Of a stretch of DNA of 64,000 bases, positions 23,944-33,360 are shown one piece after another. Each line of letters starts with the position of its first letter. Within the stretch, counting starts at the first letter, position 1. The stretch comes from Limnohabitans sp. MMS-10A-192 (lineage in GTDB: Bacteria > Pseudomonadota > Gammaproteobacteria > Burkholderiales > Burkholderiaceae_C): NCBI RefSeq assembly GCF_003063335.1, contig NZ_NERX01000007.1:124001-188000 (forward strand). Direction: 5' to 3'. The position numbers and the translations under genes were made by a program. A model generated the notes under the pieces. That model was not told the origin of the DNA. It worked only from the letters and a program-made list of their open reading frames with translations, and ran no database searches.

Positions 23944-24513
23944 TCAGCGCTCAGCGCTCAGAGGTGCATGCCTGTGGCAGCTGACCAGGTGGTCGTTGAC
24001 CATGCCTGAGGCTTGCATGAAGGCATAGCAAATGGTGGAGCCCACAAATTTGAAACCAGCTTTGAGCAGGGCTTTGCTCATGGCGTCGGACTGCGGTGTT
24101 TGGGCGGGCACCTCGCTCATGCTGCGGCGCTGGTGCTGCAGGGGCTGACCATCGACGAATTGCCACACGAAGCCGCTGAAGCTTTGCCCGCTCGCTTGCA
24201 GGGCCAAATAGGCTTTGGCATTGCCAATGGTGGCCGCCACCTTCAGTCGGTTGCGCACGATGCCTGGGTCGGCCAGCAGCTGGGCGACTTTGTGCTCGTC
24301 GTAGCGGGCGATTTTTCCAGGGTCAAACTGGTCAAAAGCGAGGCGGTAGGTCTCGCGTTTTTTCAAGACGGTCGACCACGACAGTCCGGCCTGTGCGCCT
24401 TCGAGGTTGATCAGCTCGAACAAGGCCCGGTCATCGCGCAGGGGCACGCCCCATTCGGTGTCGTGGTAGTGGCGGTAAAGCTCAAAGCCTTCGCACCAGG
24501 GGCAGCGTTGCAT
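23944..24513 (-). CDS. tag: DNA-3-methyladenine glycosylase I
   Basis: Removes 3-methyladenine from alkylated DNA. The 189-residue protein begins MQRCPWCEGFELYRHYHDTEWG, containing the zinc-ligand C4 and H17, and has GAQAGLSWSTVLKKRE with the expected catalytic glutamate region. The closing HLVSCHRH supplies the second zinc pair. ATG 24513 gives the standard N-terminus; the frame is open upstream but without family features. Monocistronic, divergent from the host-attachment gene. Confidence 0.95.
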   Translation of the reverse strand: MQRCPWCEGFELYRHYHDTEWGVPLRDDRALFELINLEGAQAGLSWSTVLKKRETYRLAFDQFDPGKIARYDEHKVAQLLADPGIVRNRLKVAATIGNAKAYLALQASGQSFSGFVWQFVDGQPLQHQRRSMSEVPAQTPQSDAMSKALLKAGFKFVGSTICYAFMQASGMVNDHLVSCHRHAPLSAER

Positions 24514-24677
24514 CGGGGACCTTTGACTTTCTGGGTGGAGGACTTGGCTTGGTTCGCCATGTGGGGGCCGGTGACGCGGCACCAAGCCGTTAGACACCAT
24601 GTCTACACCCGACGGTGAATTGACCCCATGCGGCGGGCGCTGAAAAATCCATCCACATTTTATGAGAGGTGGATGCC

Positions 24678-25112
24678 ATGGTGCCCTGTCATGCGATCTT
24701 GGTGGCGAATTCGTCCTTGGCGCGTTTGTTTGAACGACGCAGCTTGTTGCAACCTTGGGTGGAGGTTCAGGATTGGTGGCACGGCGAAGGCCAAATGCAT
24801 GCCCGTGATCTGGAGCGTACGCCGCCGGGGCATTCGATGGCTGGACGCACGGGCCTGGCGCCACACACAGACACCCGGCACCGCGAGCGCGCCGTGTTTG
24901 CCCAAGCCGTGGCCAAGGACTTGGAGCAGGCGATGGTCATGGACAAGTGGCAAGAACTGGAGATCTTTGCTTCCAATCCTTTTTTGGGCGAGTTGATGGC
25001 GCACTTGGACGGCGCCTTGAAAAAGACAATTCGGGCCACGCATCCCCTGGATTTGACGTCACTGTCTGCGCAAGACATCGAAGCGCGTTGGCGCAAAGAT
25101 TTCATGGTTTGA
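24678..25112 (+). CDS. Host-attachment family protein (PF10116-like)
   Basis: A 144-residue protein resembling the 'protein required for attachment to host cells' family: AILVANSSLARLFE at the start, an acidic middle, ERAVFAQAVAKDLEQAM, ELEIFASNPFLGELMAHLD and a C-terminal KTIRATHPLDLTSLSAQDIEARW. The fold is related to eRF1/baeRF domains, suggesting a ribosome- or RNA-linked stress role despite the name. The ATG at 24678 is favoured by AGAGG eight bases ahead; a GTG at 24669 is possible. The stop overlaps the convergent phosphoribosyltransferase gene by 11 bases. Confidence 0.82.
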   Translation: MVPCHAILVANSSLARLFERRSLLQPWVEVQDWWHGEGQMHARDLERTPPGHSMAGRTGLAPHTDTRHRERAVFAQAVAKDLEQAMVMDKWQELEIFASNPFLGELMAHLDGALKKTIRATHPLDLTSLSAQDIEARWRKDFMV

Positions 25113-25740
25113 GTGGCGCTGCAGATCGCATCATCTGCAGCACTGCTGCATCTTCGACGGGCTGAAAATCTTCGTAAAACTGCCCGACCCCCTGGAAGTT
25201 CTCTGGCACCAGCAGGCACACCAGCTCGTCGGCCCAGGGTTTGACGTATTCGAGCGCTTGGGCACTGGCCACAGGAACGGCGCACACCAGCCGAGCGGGG
25301 TTTTTTTGTCGAAGGGTTTTCAACGCTGCAACCATGGTGGCCCCCGTGGCCAAGCCATCGTCCACCACAATCACGGTGCGGTGGGTCGGACTGATGGGGG
25401 CGCGTATCGCCGTGTACTGTCGCCTTCTTTGCTGCAGTGTTTGCAACTGAATCGCGGTTTCTTTTTGGATGTAGTGGCTGTCGGCACCCAGGTCTTGGGC
25501 ATGGTCGGTCAAACAGGTGTCGCCATATTCGTCGACGGCCCCAATGGCCACTTCCGGCATCCAGGGGGCACGCAGTTTGTGCACCAGCACCACATCCATC
25601 TGGCCATGCAGTTGCCGTGCAAGCACCAAGGCCATGGGCACCGCCCCTCTTGGAATGGCCAAGACCAAGGGATGCTGACCTTGGTAGGCCTTCAAGGCTT
25701 TGGCCAATTGCCGTGCAGCGTCCAGACGGTTTTTGAACAT
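25102..25740 (-). CDS. Phosphoribosyltransferase-fold protein
   Basis: A 212-residue type-I phosphoribosyltransferase with the PRPP-binding motif VIVVDDGLATGAT in the middle and an N-terminal VLAIPRGAVPMALVLAR segment typical of the stress-cluster phosphoribosyltransferases found with Hsp20 and universal-stress genes. The actual base or acceptor is not known. ATG 25740 begins MFKNRLDAARQLAKAL; the 46-codon upstream extension is low-complexity alanine-rich and is rejected. Confidence 0.85.
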   Translation of the reverse strand: MFKNRLDAARQLAKALKAYQGQHPLVLAIPRGAVPMALVLARQLHGQMDVVLVHKLRAPWMPEVAIGAVDEYGDTCLTDHAQDLGADSHYIQKETAIQLQTLQQRRRQYTAIRAPISPTHRTVIVVDDGLATGATMVAALKTLRQKNPARLVCAVPVASAQALEYVKPWADELVCLLVPENFQGVGQFYEDFQPVEDAAVLQMMRSAAPLKP

Positions 25741-25789
25741 CACCGATCCATTCTTCGCATTAAAAAATCTTGTTAAAGCGCCACCTTGC

Positions 25790-26605
25790 TCACCATTTGC
25801 CCGATGCACCGCCGCCGCCAAAACCGCCACCGCCGCCTTTGAAGCCGCCGCCCGGGCCACCACGGCCATAGCGGGCACGCAGCAAGCCAGCCAGGCCGAT
25901 CCAGGTGGTCAGCAAGGTGATGCCACCTGCCATCAGGGCCATGGAGAAGATGCCCAGCAAAAGCCAGGTGACAGCACCGACGATGGCGGCGGTCATGACC
26001 GCGCCAGGAAAGCGCCCCAGAACGGCACGCAAGACAAAGCCGAGCAGAGCACCGGCCACGATGATCCAAGTGATGTCCATGTAGGGCGCCGTGGGGGTCT
26101 CCATGCTGGGGGCGGGCAGGGGCTCGCCATCGATCACCCGCACCATGCGCTGCACACCGGCTTGCAGGCCTCCGGCGAAGTCTTGTTGCCGAAAGCGGGG
26201 CGTGATGACTTCTTCGATGATCCGTTTGCTGGTGGCGTCGTTCAGCGCGCCTTCCAGGCCGTAGCCCACCTCGATGCGCACGCTGCGGTCGTTTTTGGCC
26301 ACCAGCAAAATCGCGCCGTCGTCGACTTTTTTGCGACCCAATTGCCAACGCTCGGCCACGCGCAGGGCGTATTGCTCGATCGTTTCGGCTTGCGTGCTGG
26401 GCACCAGCAGCACCGCCAGCTGGCTGCCTTTGCGCGATTCCAGCTCACTCAGGATTTGTTCGAGCGTTTGCTTTTGATCGGCTGTGAGTGTGCGGGTTTG
26501 GTCGACAACATGGCCGCTCAATGGGGGCACCGGCACCTGTGCGCACAGCGCCCCGCTCAGCAAGGCGACAAGCCAAATGAACCGGCTGAGTGCGCGCCGC
26601 CACAT
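25790..26605 (-). CDS. TPM-domain (YgcG-like) membrane protein
   Basis: About 271 residues: signal peptide (FIWLVALLSGALCAQ), a TPM/phosphatase-like extracytoplasmic domain (VVDQTRTLTADQKQTLEQIL, GSQLAVLLVPS, DDGAILLVAKNDRSVRIEVGYGLEG), two transmembrane segments and a glycine-rich tail ending in GGGGASGKW. The family is found with LemA, as here, and is linked to envelope or photosystem repair functions without a defined bacterial reaction. The ATG at 26605 follows the lemA stop; a GTG at 26611 would overlap it by four bases. Confidence 0.88.
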   Translation of the reverse strand: MWRRALSRFIWLVALLSGALCAQVPVPPLSGHVVDQTRTLTADQKQTLEQILSELESRKGSQLAVLLVPSTQAETIEQYALRVAERWQLGRKKVDDGAILLVAKNDRSVRIEVGYGLEGALNDATSKRIIEEVITPRFRQQDFAGGLQAGVQRMVRVIDGEPLPAPSMETPTAPYMDITWIIVAGALLGFVLRAVLGRFPGAVMTAAIVGAVTWLLLGIFSMALMAGGITLLTTWIGLAGLLRARYGRGGPGGGFKGGGGGFGGGGASGKW

Positions 26606-26607
26606 GG

Positions 26608-27228
26608 TCACTTTGACGCAGGCGTTGGGGGCCCGAAATGGACCGAAGGTGGTTGGGCGATGGCCGCTTCATTCTCCACTGTGAAGTTGGGTTTATCTTT
26701 GTAACCCAGTGCCATGGCCGTCAGGTTGGAGGGAAAGGAATGCACGGTCACGTTGTAGTCCTGCACAGCCTTGATGTAACGGTTGCGGGCCACGGCGATG
26801 CGGTTTTCGGTGCCTTCGAGCTGGGCCTGCAAGTCCATGAAGCCCTGGTTGGCCCGCAAGGCGGGGTAGTTTTCCGAGACCACCAGCAAACGCGACAAGG
26901 AGCCCGACAGGTCTTTTTGGGCTTGCTGGAATTTCTGGAAGGCCTGGGGGTCGTTCACCAATTCAGGGGATGCCTGGATGGATGTGGCTTTGGACCGCGC
27001 CTGGACGACGGCTTGCAAGGTGCTTTGCTCAAAGTCGGCCTGGCCTTTGACCACATTGACCAGGTTGGGGATCAGGTCGGCACGGCGCTGGTATTGGCTG
27101 AGGACTTCGGACCAGCTGGCCTTGACTTGCTCGTTGCCGCTTTGGAACTGGTTGTAGCCACAGGCAGACAGGCTCAGGGTGATCGCCATCAGGCAGAGGG
27201 CGCTCCATCGGTGAAATGCGGTGCTCAT
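26608..27228 (-). CDS. LemA family lipoprotein
   Basis: A 206-residue LemA protein. The N-terminus (ALCLMAITLSLSACGYNQFQ) has a lipobox, LSAC, so the mature protein is probably a lipoprotein anchored at the cysteine. The conserved stretch follows: VKASWSEVLSQYQRRADLIPNLVNVVKG, LSRLLVVSENYPALRANQ and ENRIAVARNRYIKAVQDYN, helical throughout. The function is not known. It is translationally close to the TPM gene, an association seen in many bacteria. Confidence 0.92.
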   Translation of the reverse strand: MSTAFHRWSALCLMAITLSLSACGYNQFQSGNEQVKASWSEVLSQYQRRADLIPNLVNVVKGQADFEQSTLQAVVQARSKATSIQASPELVNDPQAFQKFQQAQKDLSGSLSRLLVVSENYPALRANQGFMDLQAQLEGTENRIAVARNRYIKAVQDYNVTVHSFPSNLTAMALGYKDKPNFTVENEAAIAQPPSVHFGPPTPASK

Positions 27229-27316
27229 GACAGGCCTTGATAGAAAGTTGCAGGGTGTCTGGTCAGCTTAATTCGGTACCGCGATGGGCTCTGTGCGCCT
27301 GCTGACGGTGGGTGCA

Positions 27317-27889
27317 TCACAGCGTGATGTGGTGTTTGCCCGCTGGGTAAACGCTGCTCGCTTGCGGGCCTTCTTCGCCCATCTCTTCGACGAAGTACAC
27401 CGGTGTGCCTTCGGTCAATGCATCGAGTTCTGCCCCGATCAGGCTGTTGCGATGGAAGTAGAGCCAGTGGCCATCCACCGATTCGATGCGGCCATGGGTC
27501 TTGTCTGGCGAGATCTCGGTGATGTGGCCATGCGGTTTTTCTGCGTGGTGTTTGACCAGGCCTTGCTGTTGCTGTGACAGGGCTTGCAGCTGCCTGCGCA
27601 TGGCGCTGAAGGCATCGCGCAAGGCCACATACACATCGGTGTTGGCTGGGTTTTCCTCGGGCTCACGGTTGGCCACCAATGTGTGTCCGGGCAGGTTCAC
27701 GCTGATGCTCACATGAAATTGTGGGCCCTGGTGGTGGCGGTGCCGCTGCTCCAGCGTCACGCTGCAGCTTTGGATGGTTGAGGCTACGTTGCCCAGTTTT
27801 TGGGCTTTCTCTCGGATGCGGCTTTCAACCGCCTCGGACGGGTCCAGATGAAGAAAAGTGATTTGTACAGGAATCGGTGGGGTGTGCAT
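27317..27889 (-). CDS. HPF/RaiA-type ribosome-associated protein with cold-shock-like C-terminal domain
   Basis: A 190-residue fusion. The N-terminal ~110 residues resemble an S30AE hibernation-factor domain (VQITFLHLDPSEAVESRIREKAQKL, FHVSISVNLPGHTLVA, DVYVALRDAFSAMRRQLQAL). From about 125 on a cold-shock-like beta-barrel follows (GHITEISPDKTHGRIESVDGHW, YFHRNSLIG, GTPVYFVEEMGEEGPQAS). The first part should sit on the 30S subunit and silence or protect ribosomes; the second binds RNA. It differs from the usual long HPF, whose C-terminal domain dimerises 70S particles. Confidence 0.85.
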   Translation of the reverse strand: MHTPPIPVQITFLHLDPSEAVESRIREKAQKLGNVASTIQSCSVTLEQRHRHHQGPQFHVSISVNLPGHTLVANREPEENPANTDVYVALRDAFSAMRRQLQALSQQQQGLVKHHAEKPHGHITEISPDKTHGRIESVDGHWLYFHRNSLIGAELDALTEGTPVYFVEEMGEEGPQASSVYPAGKHHITL

Positions 27890-27999
27890 GCGCCGTGCTC
27901 CGGTAAGTCGGTGGCTGCATGTTGCGGCCAGGCTGGCCGGTGGTCTGTTCGCTGGCCGACGCAGCGGCTTGACGCAGTGGCTTGTGGCCCTGAGTGGGC

Positions 28000-28551
28000 T
28001 CAGTGGGCCTTGGGCAGCCGTTGTGACAGGACTTTGACTTGTTCGGACAGCTCGCGCACGGCTTGGGTCAGCACCAGCAGTTCCTGCTCTTTCATGATGT
28101 CGATTTTTTCATGCAGGAGTTCGATTTCCAGTTCGGCTTTGACGTTGATTTCGTAGTCGTTTTGCGCATGGCGCCGGTCCATCTCGGACTGGCGGTTTTG
28201 GCTCATCATGATCGCTGGCGCGGTGTAGGCCGCCTGAAACGACAGCAGCAAGTTCAGCAAGATGAAGGGGTAGGGGTCCCAAGCCGCTGCACCGCTCAAG
28301 ACGTTGCCCACGATCCAGACCACGATGGCGGTGCTCTGGATGATGATGAAGCGCCACGAACCCACGGTGGCGGCCACGATGTCGGCCAGCCATTGGCCGC
28401 GTGTGGGCGGCGCGATCTGCAGGTGCTCGGCCGTCAGCATCGGGACGATGGCGTGTTTTTGCCGATGAGCACGGCGGTGCTGGCGCAGCAGTTCAAGCTG
28501 CTGGCTATCGTCCTTTGGTGCGGGCGTGACGGTGTGAGTTGGGGATGTCAT
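28000..28551 (-). CDS. DUF1003 membrane protein
   Basis: A 183-residue DUF1003 protein with two transmembrane helices (WRFIIIQSTAIVVWIVGNVL and PFILLNLLLSFQAAYTAPAIMMS), the conserved MMSQNRQ after the second, and a long charged coiled-coil-like C-terminus. Function unknown. ATG 28551 is used rather than an upstream extension rich in basic residues. It is divergent from hsp20 across about 210 bases. Confidence 0.87.
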   Translation of the reverse strand: MTSPTHTVTPAPKDDSQQLELLRQHRRAHRQKHAIVPMLTAEHLQIAPPTRGQWLADIVAATVGSWRFIIIQSTAIVVWIVGNVLSGAAAWDPYPFILLNLLLSFQAAYTAPAIMMSQNRQSEMDRRHAQNDYEINVKAELEIELLHEKIDIMKEQELLVLTQAVRELSEQVKVLSQRLPKAH

Positions 28552-28761
28552 CTGGACCTCATGGCTGTGTTGCTGCAGGTTAGCAGGCTTTGGGTGGGGC
28601 TTGTCTGTGTGGGCTGATAAACAGACAGGCCGATCGTCCAGCGTGACAGTGCGTATGGGGCTGGGTGAGCCACCCGTCTCGCGGGCGATGCGTCCCGTCA
28701 ACGCTCGAACACGTTGCAGCCCAAGGGGTGCAGATGTTTTTCAACCAATGGAGAAATGACC

Positions 28762-29196
28762 ATGAGCAACCTCACACGCTTTAACCCTTTCAGTGAATTG
28801 AGAGATCCTTTTGGAGACGATTTTTTCAAAGGCTTTGCCATGCGTCCGGCGTACCGCATGCTGGAGGGGGAGCCACAGATGCGGCTTGACCTGTCAGAGG
28901 ATGACAAAAATTTCTTTGTGAAAGCTGAAATTCCGGGTGTCAGCAAGGACGACATCAAGGTGTCTGTGGACGGCAACCAGGTGTCGCTCAGTGCTGAAGT
29001 GAAAAAAGAAAAAGAAGAAAAGGAAGGCGCCAAAGTCATCCGCAGCGAGCGTTATTACGGCAGCGTGTCGCGCAGCTTCACGCTCGATGAGCATGTGGAC
29101 CAGGCGGCCGCGCAGGCCAAGTACGAAAACGGCGTCTTGCTGCTGACCTTGCCCAAGAAGCCCAATGGGCAGGCCCGTTTGCTCAAAATCGCTTGA
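28762..29196 (+). CDS. Hsp20/alpha-crystallin family small heat-shock protein
   Basis: A 144-residue small heat-shock protein: a hydrophobic N-terminus (FNPFSELRDPFGDDFF), then an alpha-crystallin domain (RLDLSEDDKNFFVKAEIPGVSKDDIKVSVDGNQVSLSAE to SFTLDEHVDQAAAQAKYENGVLLLTLPK). It holds unfolding proteins for refolding by other chaperones. The ATG at 28762 has GGAG eight bases ahead; another ATG two codons earlier is less well placed. A strong terminator follows. Confidence 0.95.
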   Translation: MSNLTRFNPFSELRDPFGDDFFKGFAMRPAYRMLEGEPQMRLDLSEDDKNFFVKAEIPGVSKDDIKVSVDGNQVSLSAEVKKEKEEKEGAKVIRSERYYGSVSRSFTLDEHVDQAAAQAKYENGVLLLTLPKKPNGQARLLKIA

Positions 29197-29225
29197 TGTT
29201 GTTGCGGCCCTGGTGGTCGCAGCGC

Positions 29226-29264
29226 ACAAAGCCCCGCAAAGCATGCGTTTTGCGGGGCTTTGTG
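29226..29264 (+). terminator. Terminator after hsp20
   Basis: AAAGCCCCGCAAA is complementary to TTTTGCGGGGCTTT around a GCATGCG loop, a long GC-rich stem with flanking A and T runs. Confidence 0.8.
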
Positions 29265-29441
29265 TTTGGCCGCCTGAGCCAGCGGTTTAAACTGGACGAA
29301 TGGCCCAAATGCAGGCAAACTGCTGGGCTGTTGTTGACACTTTTCCCATGAGTATCCAAGTCTTGATCGTCGGTATCCACCTCGCGCGCAGCACGCGGGG
29401 CAAGCCTTGCGCGCCGCCGCAGTGGGTCTGAACTTTTCCTT

Positions 29442-29514
29442 GTAGGTCGGCGGCTTCAGCCCCGACATGTTGGTGATCAAGAAGTGCCACGTCGGACCTG
29501 AAGGTCCGACCTAC
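29442..29514. repeat. Family C palindromic element upstream of hppD
   Basis: GTAGGTCGGCGGCTTCAGCC at the left and GGACCTGAAGGTCCGACCTAC at the right form an imperfect 73-base palindrome. The rest of the 400-base gap between hsp20 and hppD holds the hsp20 terminator and no recognisable gene. Confidence 0.7.
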
Positions 29515-29597
29515 AAAAATCCTTTTTTGTTTGACCGATTTCAATTCGGGCCACGCGCACAAAGCAGCATGGCCCGGTTCACTGCTGGAGATTTTTC

Positions 29598-30671
29598 ATG
29601 GCTGATTTGTTTGACAACCCCATGGGCCTGTGCGGCTTCGAGTTCGTCGAGTTCGCTTCCCCTGTCGCCAACACGCTGGAGCCCTTGTTTGAAAAAATGG
29701 GCTTTTCTCTGGTGGCCAAGCACCGGTCCAAGGACGTGGTGCTCTACCGTCAGGGCGACATCAATTTCATCGTCAACCGCGAGCCCAAGAGCCTGGCCGG
29801 CTACTTTGCCTCTGAGCACGGCCCCTGTGCCTGTGCCTTGGCGTTTCGCGTGAAGGATTCGCACAAAGCTTATGCCCGTGCATTGGAGATGGGCGCACAG
29901 CCGGTGGATGTGCCCACCGGCCCGATGGAGTTGCGCCTGCCCGCGATCAAGGGCATTGGCGGTGCGCCGCTGTATTTGATCGACCGTTACGAAGACGGCA
30001 AGAGTATCTACGACATCGACTTCGAATTCATCGACGGCGTGGACCGCCACCCGCCTGGCCATGGCTTCCAACGCATCGACCACTTGACGCACAACGTGTA
30101 CAAAGGCCGCATGGCGTTTTGGGGCAGCTTCTACGAGAAGATTTTCAACTTCCGCGAGATCCGTTACTTCGACATCAAGGGCGAATACACGGGTCTCACC
30201 AGCCGGGCCATGACCGCGCCCGATGGCCTGATCCGCATCCCGCTGAATGAAGAGTCGGGCAAGACCGGGGGCCAGATCGAAGAGTTCCTGATGCAGTTCA
30301 ATGGCGAGGGCATCCAGCACATTGCGCTTTTGACCGATGACATTTTGAAAAGTGTCGACGCGCTGCAGATGGCGGGCATTCCGCTCATGACCGCACCCAA
30401 CGACATTTACTACGAGATGCTCGAAGAGCGCTTGAGCGGCCACGGCGAACCGGTGCCCGAGTTGCAGGCGCGTGGCATCTTGATGGATGGCTCCACCGCC
30501 AACGGCGAAAAGCGTTTGCTGCTGCAGATCTTCAGCCAGACCTTGCTGGGGCCGGTGTTTTTTGAGTTCATCCAGCGCAAAGCCGACGAGGGCTTTGGCG
30601 AAGGCAACTTCAAGGCGCTGTTTGAGAGCTTGGAGCGCGATCAGATCCGCCGTGGGGCGATCGAAGTCTGA
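29598..30671 (+). CDS. hppD: 4-Hydroxyphenylpyruvate dioxygenase
   Basis: Converts 4-hydroxyphenylpyruvate to homogentisate in tyrosine breakdown. The 357-residue protein has two vicinal-oxygen-chelate halves. The iron ligands are visible as the histidines in RIDHLTHNV and [10 protein letters not shown] and the glutamate in FFEFIQRK, and the [20 protein letters not shown]-terminus is typical. It stands alone; no homogentisate dioxygenase gene is in the window. Confidence 0.95.
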   Translation: MADLFDNPMGLCGFEFVEFASPVANTLEPLFEKMGFSLVAKHRSKDVVLYRQGDINFIVNREPKSLAGYFASEHGPCACALAFRVKDSHKAYARALEMGAQPVDVPTGPMELRLPAIKGIGGAPLYLIDRYEDGKSIYDIDFEFIDGVDRHPPGHGFQRIDHLTHNVYKGRMAFWGSFYEKIFNFREIRYFDIKGEYTGLTSRAMTAPDGLIRIPLNEESGKTGGQIEEFLMQFNGEGIQHIALLTDDILKSVDALQMAGIPLMTAPNDIYYEMLEERLSGHGEPVPELQARGILMDGSTANGEKRLLLQIFSQTLLGPVFFEFIQRKADEGFGEGNFKALFESLERDQIRRGAIEV

Positions 30672-30691
30672 GGCGCGTCAGGACAGTCGTT

Positions 30692-31561
30692 TCAGCGCGG
30701 CAGCGTCAGCATCGGAATGTCTTTGGCCGTGGCCAGCTTGTCCAGCTGGGCGCGGGTTTGGCTGGCCAGGAATGTTTCGACGGCTTTGCGCGTGGCGGGC
30801 TTGAACAGGTCTTTGACGGGGTGTGCCAACGTGATGCCAGCGGCCTCACAAAGACGGATGGCAAAGTGCGGCTCCAGCGCAGCCACGGCGACGCGACCGT
30901 TTTTGCAGGCATAGACCCGGTAGCCCGCGTGTGCGCCACCCACAGCGCCATCGGGCGTGGTCATGCGCAGCTGGCGGGGCAGGGCCAACCAGGCGGCGGC
31001 ATCTGACAAGGCCACTTCGTGGTGGCTGCCTTTGCCGGTGGTCTTGAGCGTGATCAAGGCCTTGAGTGTGGCTTCGCTGGCCATGAGTGCACCGCCCATG
31101 TCGGCGAACAGGCTGGGCGGCAAGTCCATGCCGTTGACCAAACCGACTTCGGCTTGGTACGTCAAATCGTGGCCGGGAATTTCAGCCAGCGGGCCGGGGG
31201 CACCGACCACTTCGATCAAGCTCAGTGTGGGGTATTGCTTGTGCAGGGTTTTCCAGCTCAGGCCCAACTTGCTCAGGGCCGAAGGACGGAACGAGGTCAG
31301 CAGCACATCGGTCTTGGGCAGCAGTTTGTGCAGCGCCGCCTGACCGGTGGCGGTTTTGAGGTCCAGCGTCTTGTGCTTGGCGCCATGGTGCAGCATGTCG
31401 TAGCCGTCGGGTGTGTAGTGCTGCATCGGGTCACCCGAAGGCGGGTTGACCTTGGTGCAGCTGGCGCCCATTTGGGCCAAGCGCATGAGCGCGGCGGGGC
31501 CGGGCAGGTTGAGGGCGAGGCTGAGAACGCGCACACCGCGCAGGGGTTTGGTAGAGGACAT
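30692..31561 (-). CDS. Family III CoA transferase, alpha-methylacyl-CoA racemase-like
   Basis: A 289-residue CaiB/BaiF protein, shorter than the ~400 of formyl-CoA transferases. The N-terminus has GPAALMRLAQMGASCTKVNPPSGDPM and the KTLDLKT segment. PGHDLTYQAEVGL corresponds to the GHDINY motif holding the catalytic Asp of the racemase subgroup, so epimerisation of 2-methylacyl-CoA is one possibility, CoA transfer another. ATG 31561 starts MSSTKPLRGVRVLSL; an extension upstream is unsupported. It converges with hppD, with 20 bases between the stops. Confidence 0.8.
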   Translation of the reverse strand: MSSTKPLRGVRVLSLALNLPGPAALMRLAQMGASCTKVNPPSGDPMQHYTPDGYDMLHHGAKHKTLDLKTATGQAALHKLLPKTDVLLTSFRPSALSKLGLSWKTLHKQYPTLSLIEVVGAPGPLAEIPGHDLTYQAEVGLVNGMDLPPSLFADMGGALMASEATLKALITLKTTGKGSHHEVALSDAAAWLALPRQLRMTTPDGAVGGAHAGYRVYACKNGRVAVAALEPHFAIRLCEAAGITLAHPVKDLFKPATRKAVETFLASQTRAQLDKLATAKDIPMLTLPR

Positions 31562-31630
31562 GCGGGACCTTGAAATGCTTTGGTCCACATTATGAGCAGT
31601 GCGCTGACGGGGTACTGTCACGTGTGCTTG

Positions 31631-31695
31631 GCGTCGAATCCGCCGACCTGCAAATAGCCGGCTCCCGCAGGACGGCACCTTCAGGTCCGACGTTT
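31631..31695. repeat. Decayed family C element
   Basis: Contains CCGCCGACCTGCAAA and CTTCAGGTCCGACGTTTGCAGG, a diverged version of the palindrome at 29442-29514. It begins the 382-base gene-free gap between the CoA transferase and pobA. Confidence 0.5.
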
Positions 31696-31736
31696 GCAGG
31701 CCAGGCACAACCCTGACTGGTCATGTGGCGCAAGGC

Positions 31737-31764
31737 ATGGACCCCGGATCAAGTCCGGGGTGAC
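31737..31764. repeat. Family B palindrome, single copy
   Basis: ATGGACCCCGGATCAAGTCCGGGGTGAC has the 7-bp stem CCCCGGA/TCCGGGG and matches the units of the array at 10471-10604. Confidence 0.7.
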
Positions 31765-31766
31765 AA

Positions 31767-31866
31767 GCAAGTTGCGTTTTCGATGGGATGAGCAAGTTGC
31801 TGTTTCGATGCAGCGCGCAAGTTGCTTTTTTGATGCGGCGAGCATGTTGCCGTCTTGATGTCATAA
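31767..31866. repeat. Four tandem 25-bp repeats upstream of pobA's 3' end
   Basis: Units start at 31767, 31792, 31817 and 31842, each exactly 25 bases and beginning GCAAGTTGC (GCATGTTGC in the last), followed by a T-rich TTTTCGATG core and a variable 6-7 base end. No spacer-like conservation pattern of a CRISPR exists. Confidence 0.8.
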
Positions 31867-31902
31867 GAGCCAGGCGCGCATGTCACGGCTTGCAAAAAAG
31901 CA

Positions 31903-31932
31903 TGTCATACCGGCCGGCGAGCCGGTATCCAT
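31903..31932. repeat. Family B palindrome, diverged copy next to pobA
   Basis: GTCATACCGGCCGGCGAGCC followed by GGTATCCATG; the stem CCGGC..GCCGG replaces the usual CCGGA..TCCGG. Confidence 0.6.
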
Positions 31933-31943
31933 GGGGTTCCGAA

Positions 31944-33275
<1,332 letters not shown>

Positions 33276-33315
33276 TCAAGGGTCTTGTGTCACCGACCTA
33301 CCGGGTCTGCCTTTT

Positions 33316-33341
33316 GTAGGTCGCTGGCTTCAGCCCCGACG
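33316..33341. repeat. Half family C repeat in the pobR leader
   Basis: TGTAGGTCGCTGGCTTCAGC followed by CCCGAC matches the left half of the element at 29442. It ends about 20 bases before the pobR start and so lies in its presumed 5' leader. Confidence 0.6.
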
Positions 33342-33360
33342 TTTCACGATCAAGGACCAC

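Noticed and set aside
31767..31866. 25-bp repeats as a second possible CRISPR array
   Set aside because: No spacers separate the units; the variation is scattered within the units and no cas genes are present.
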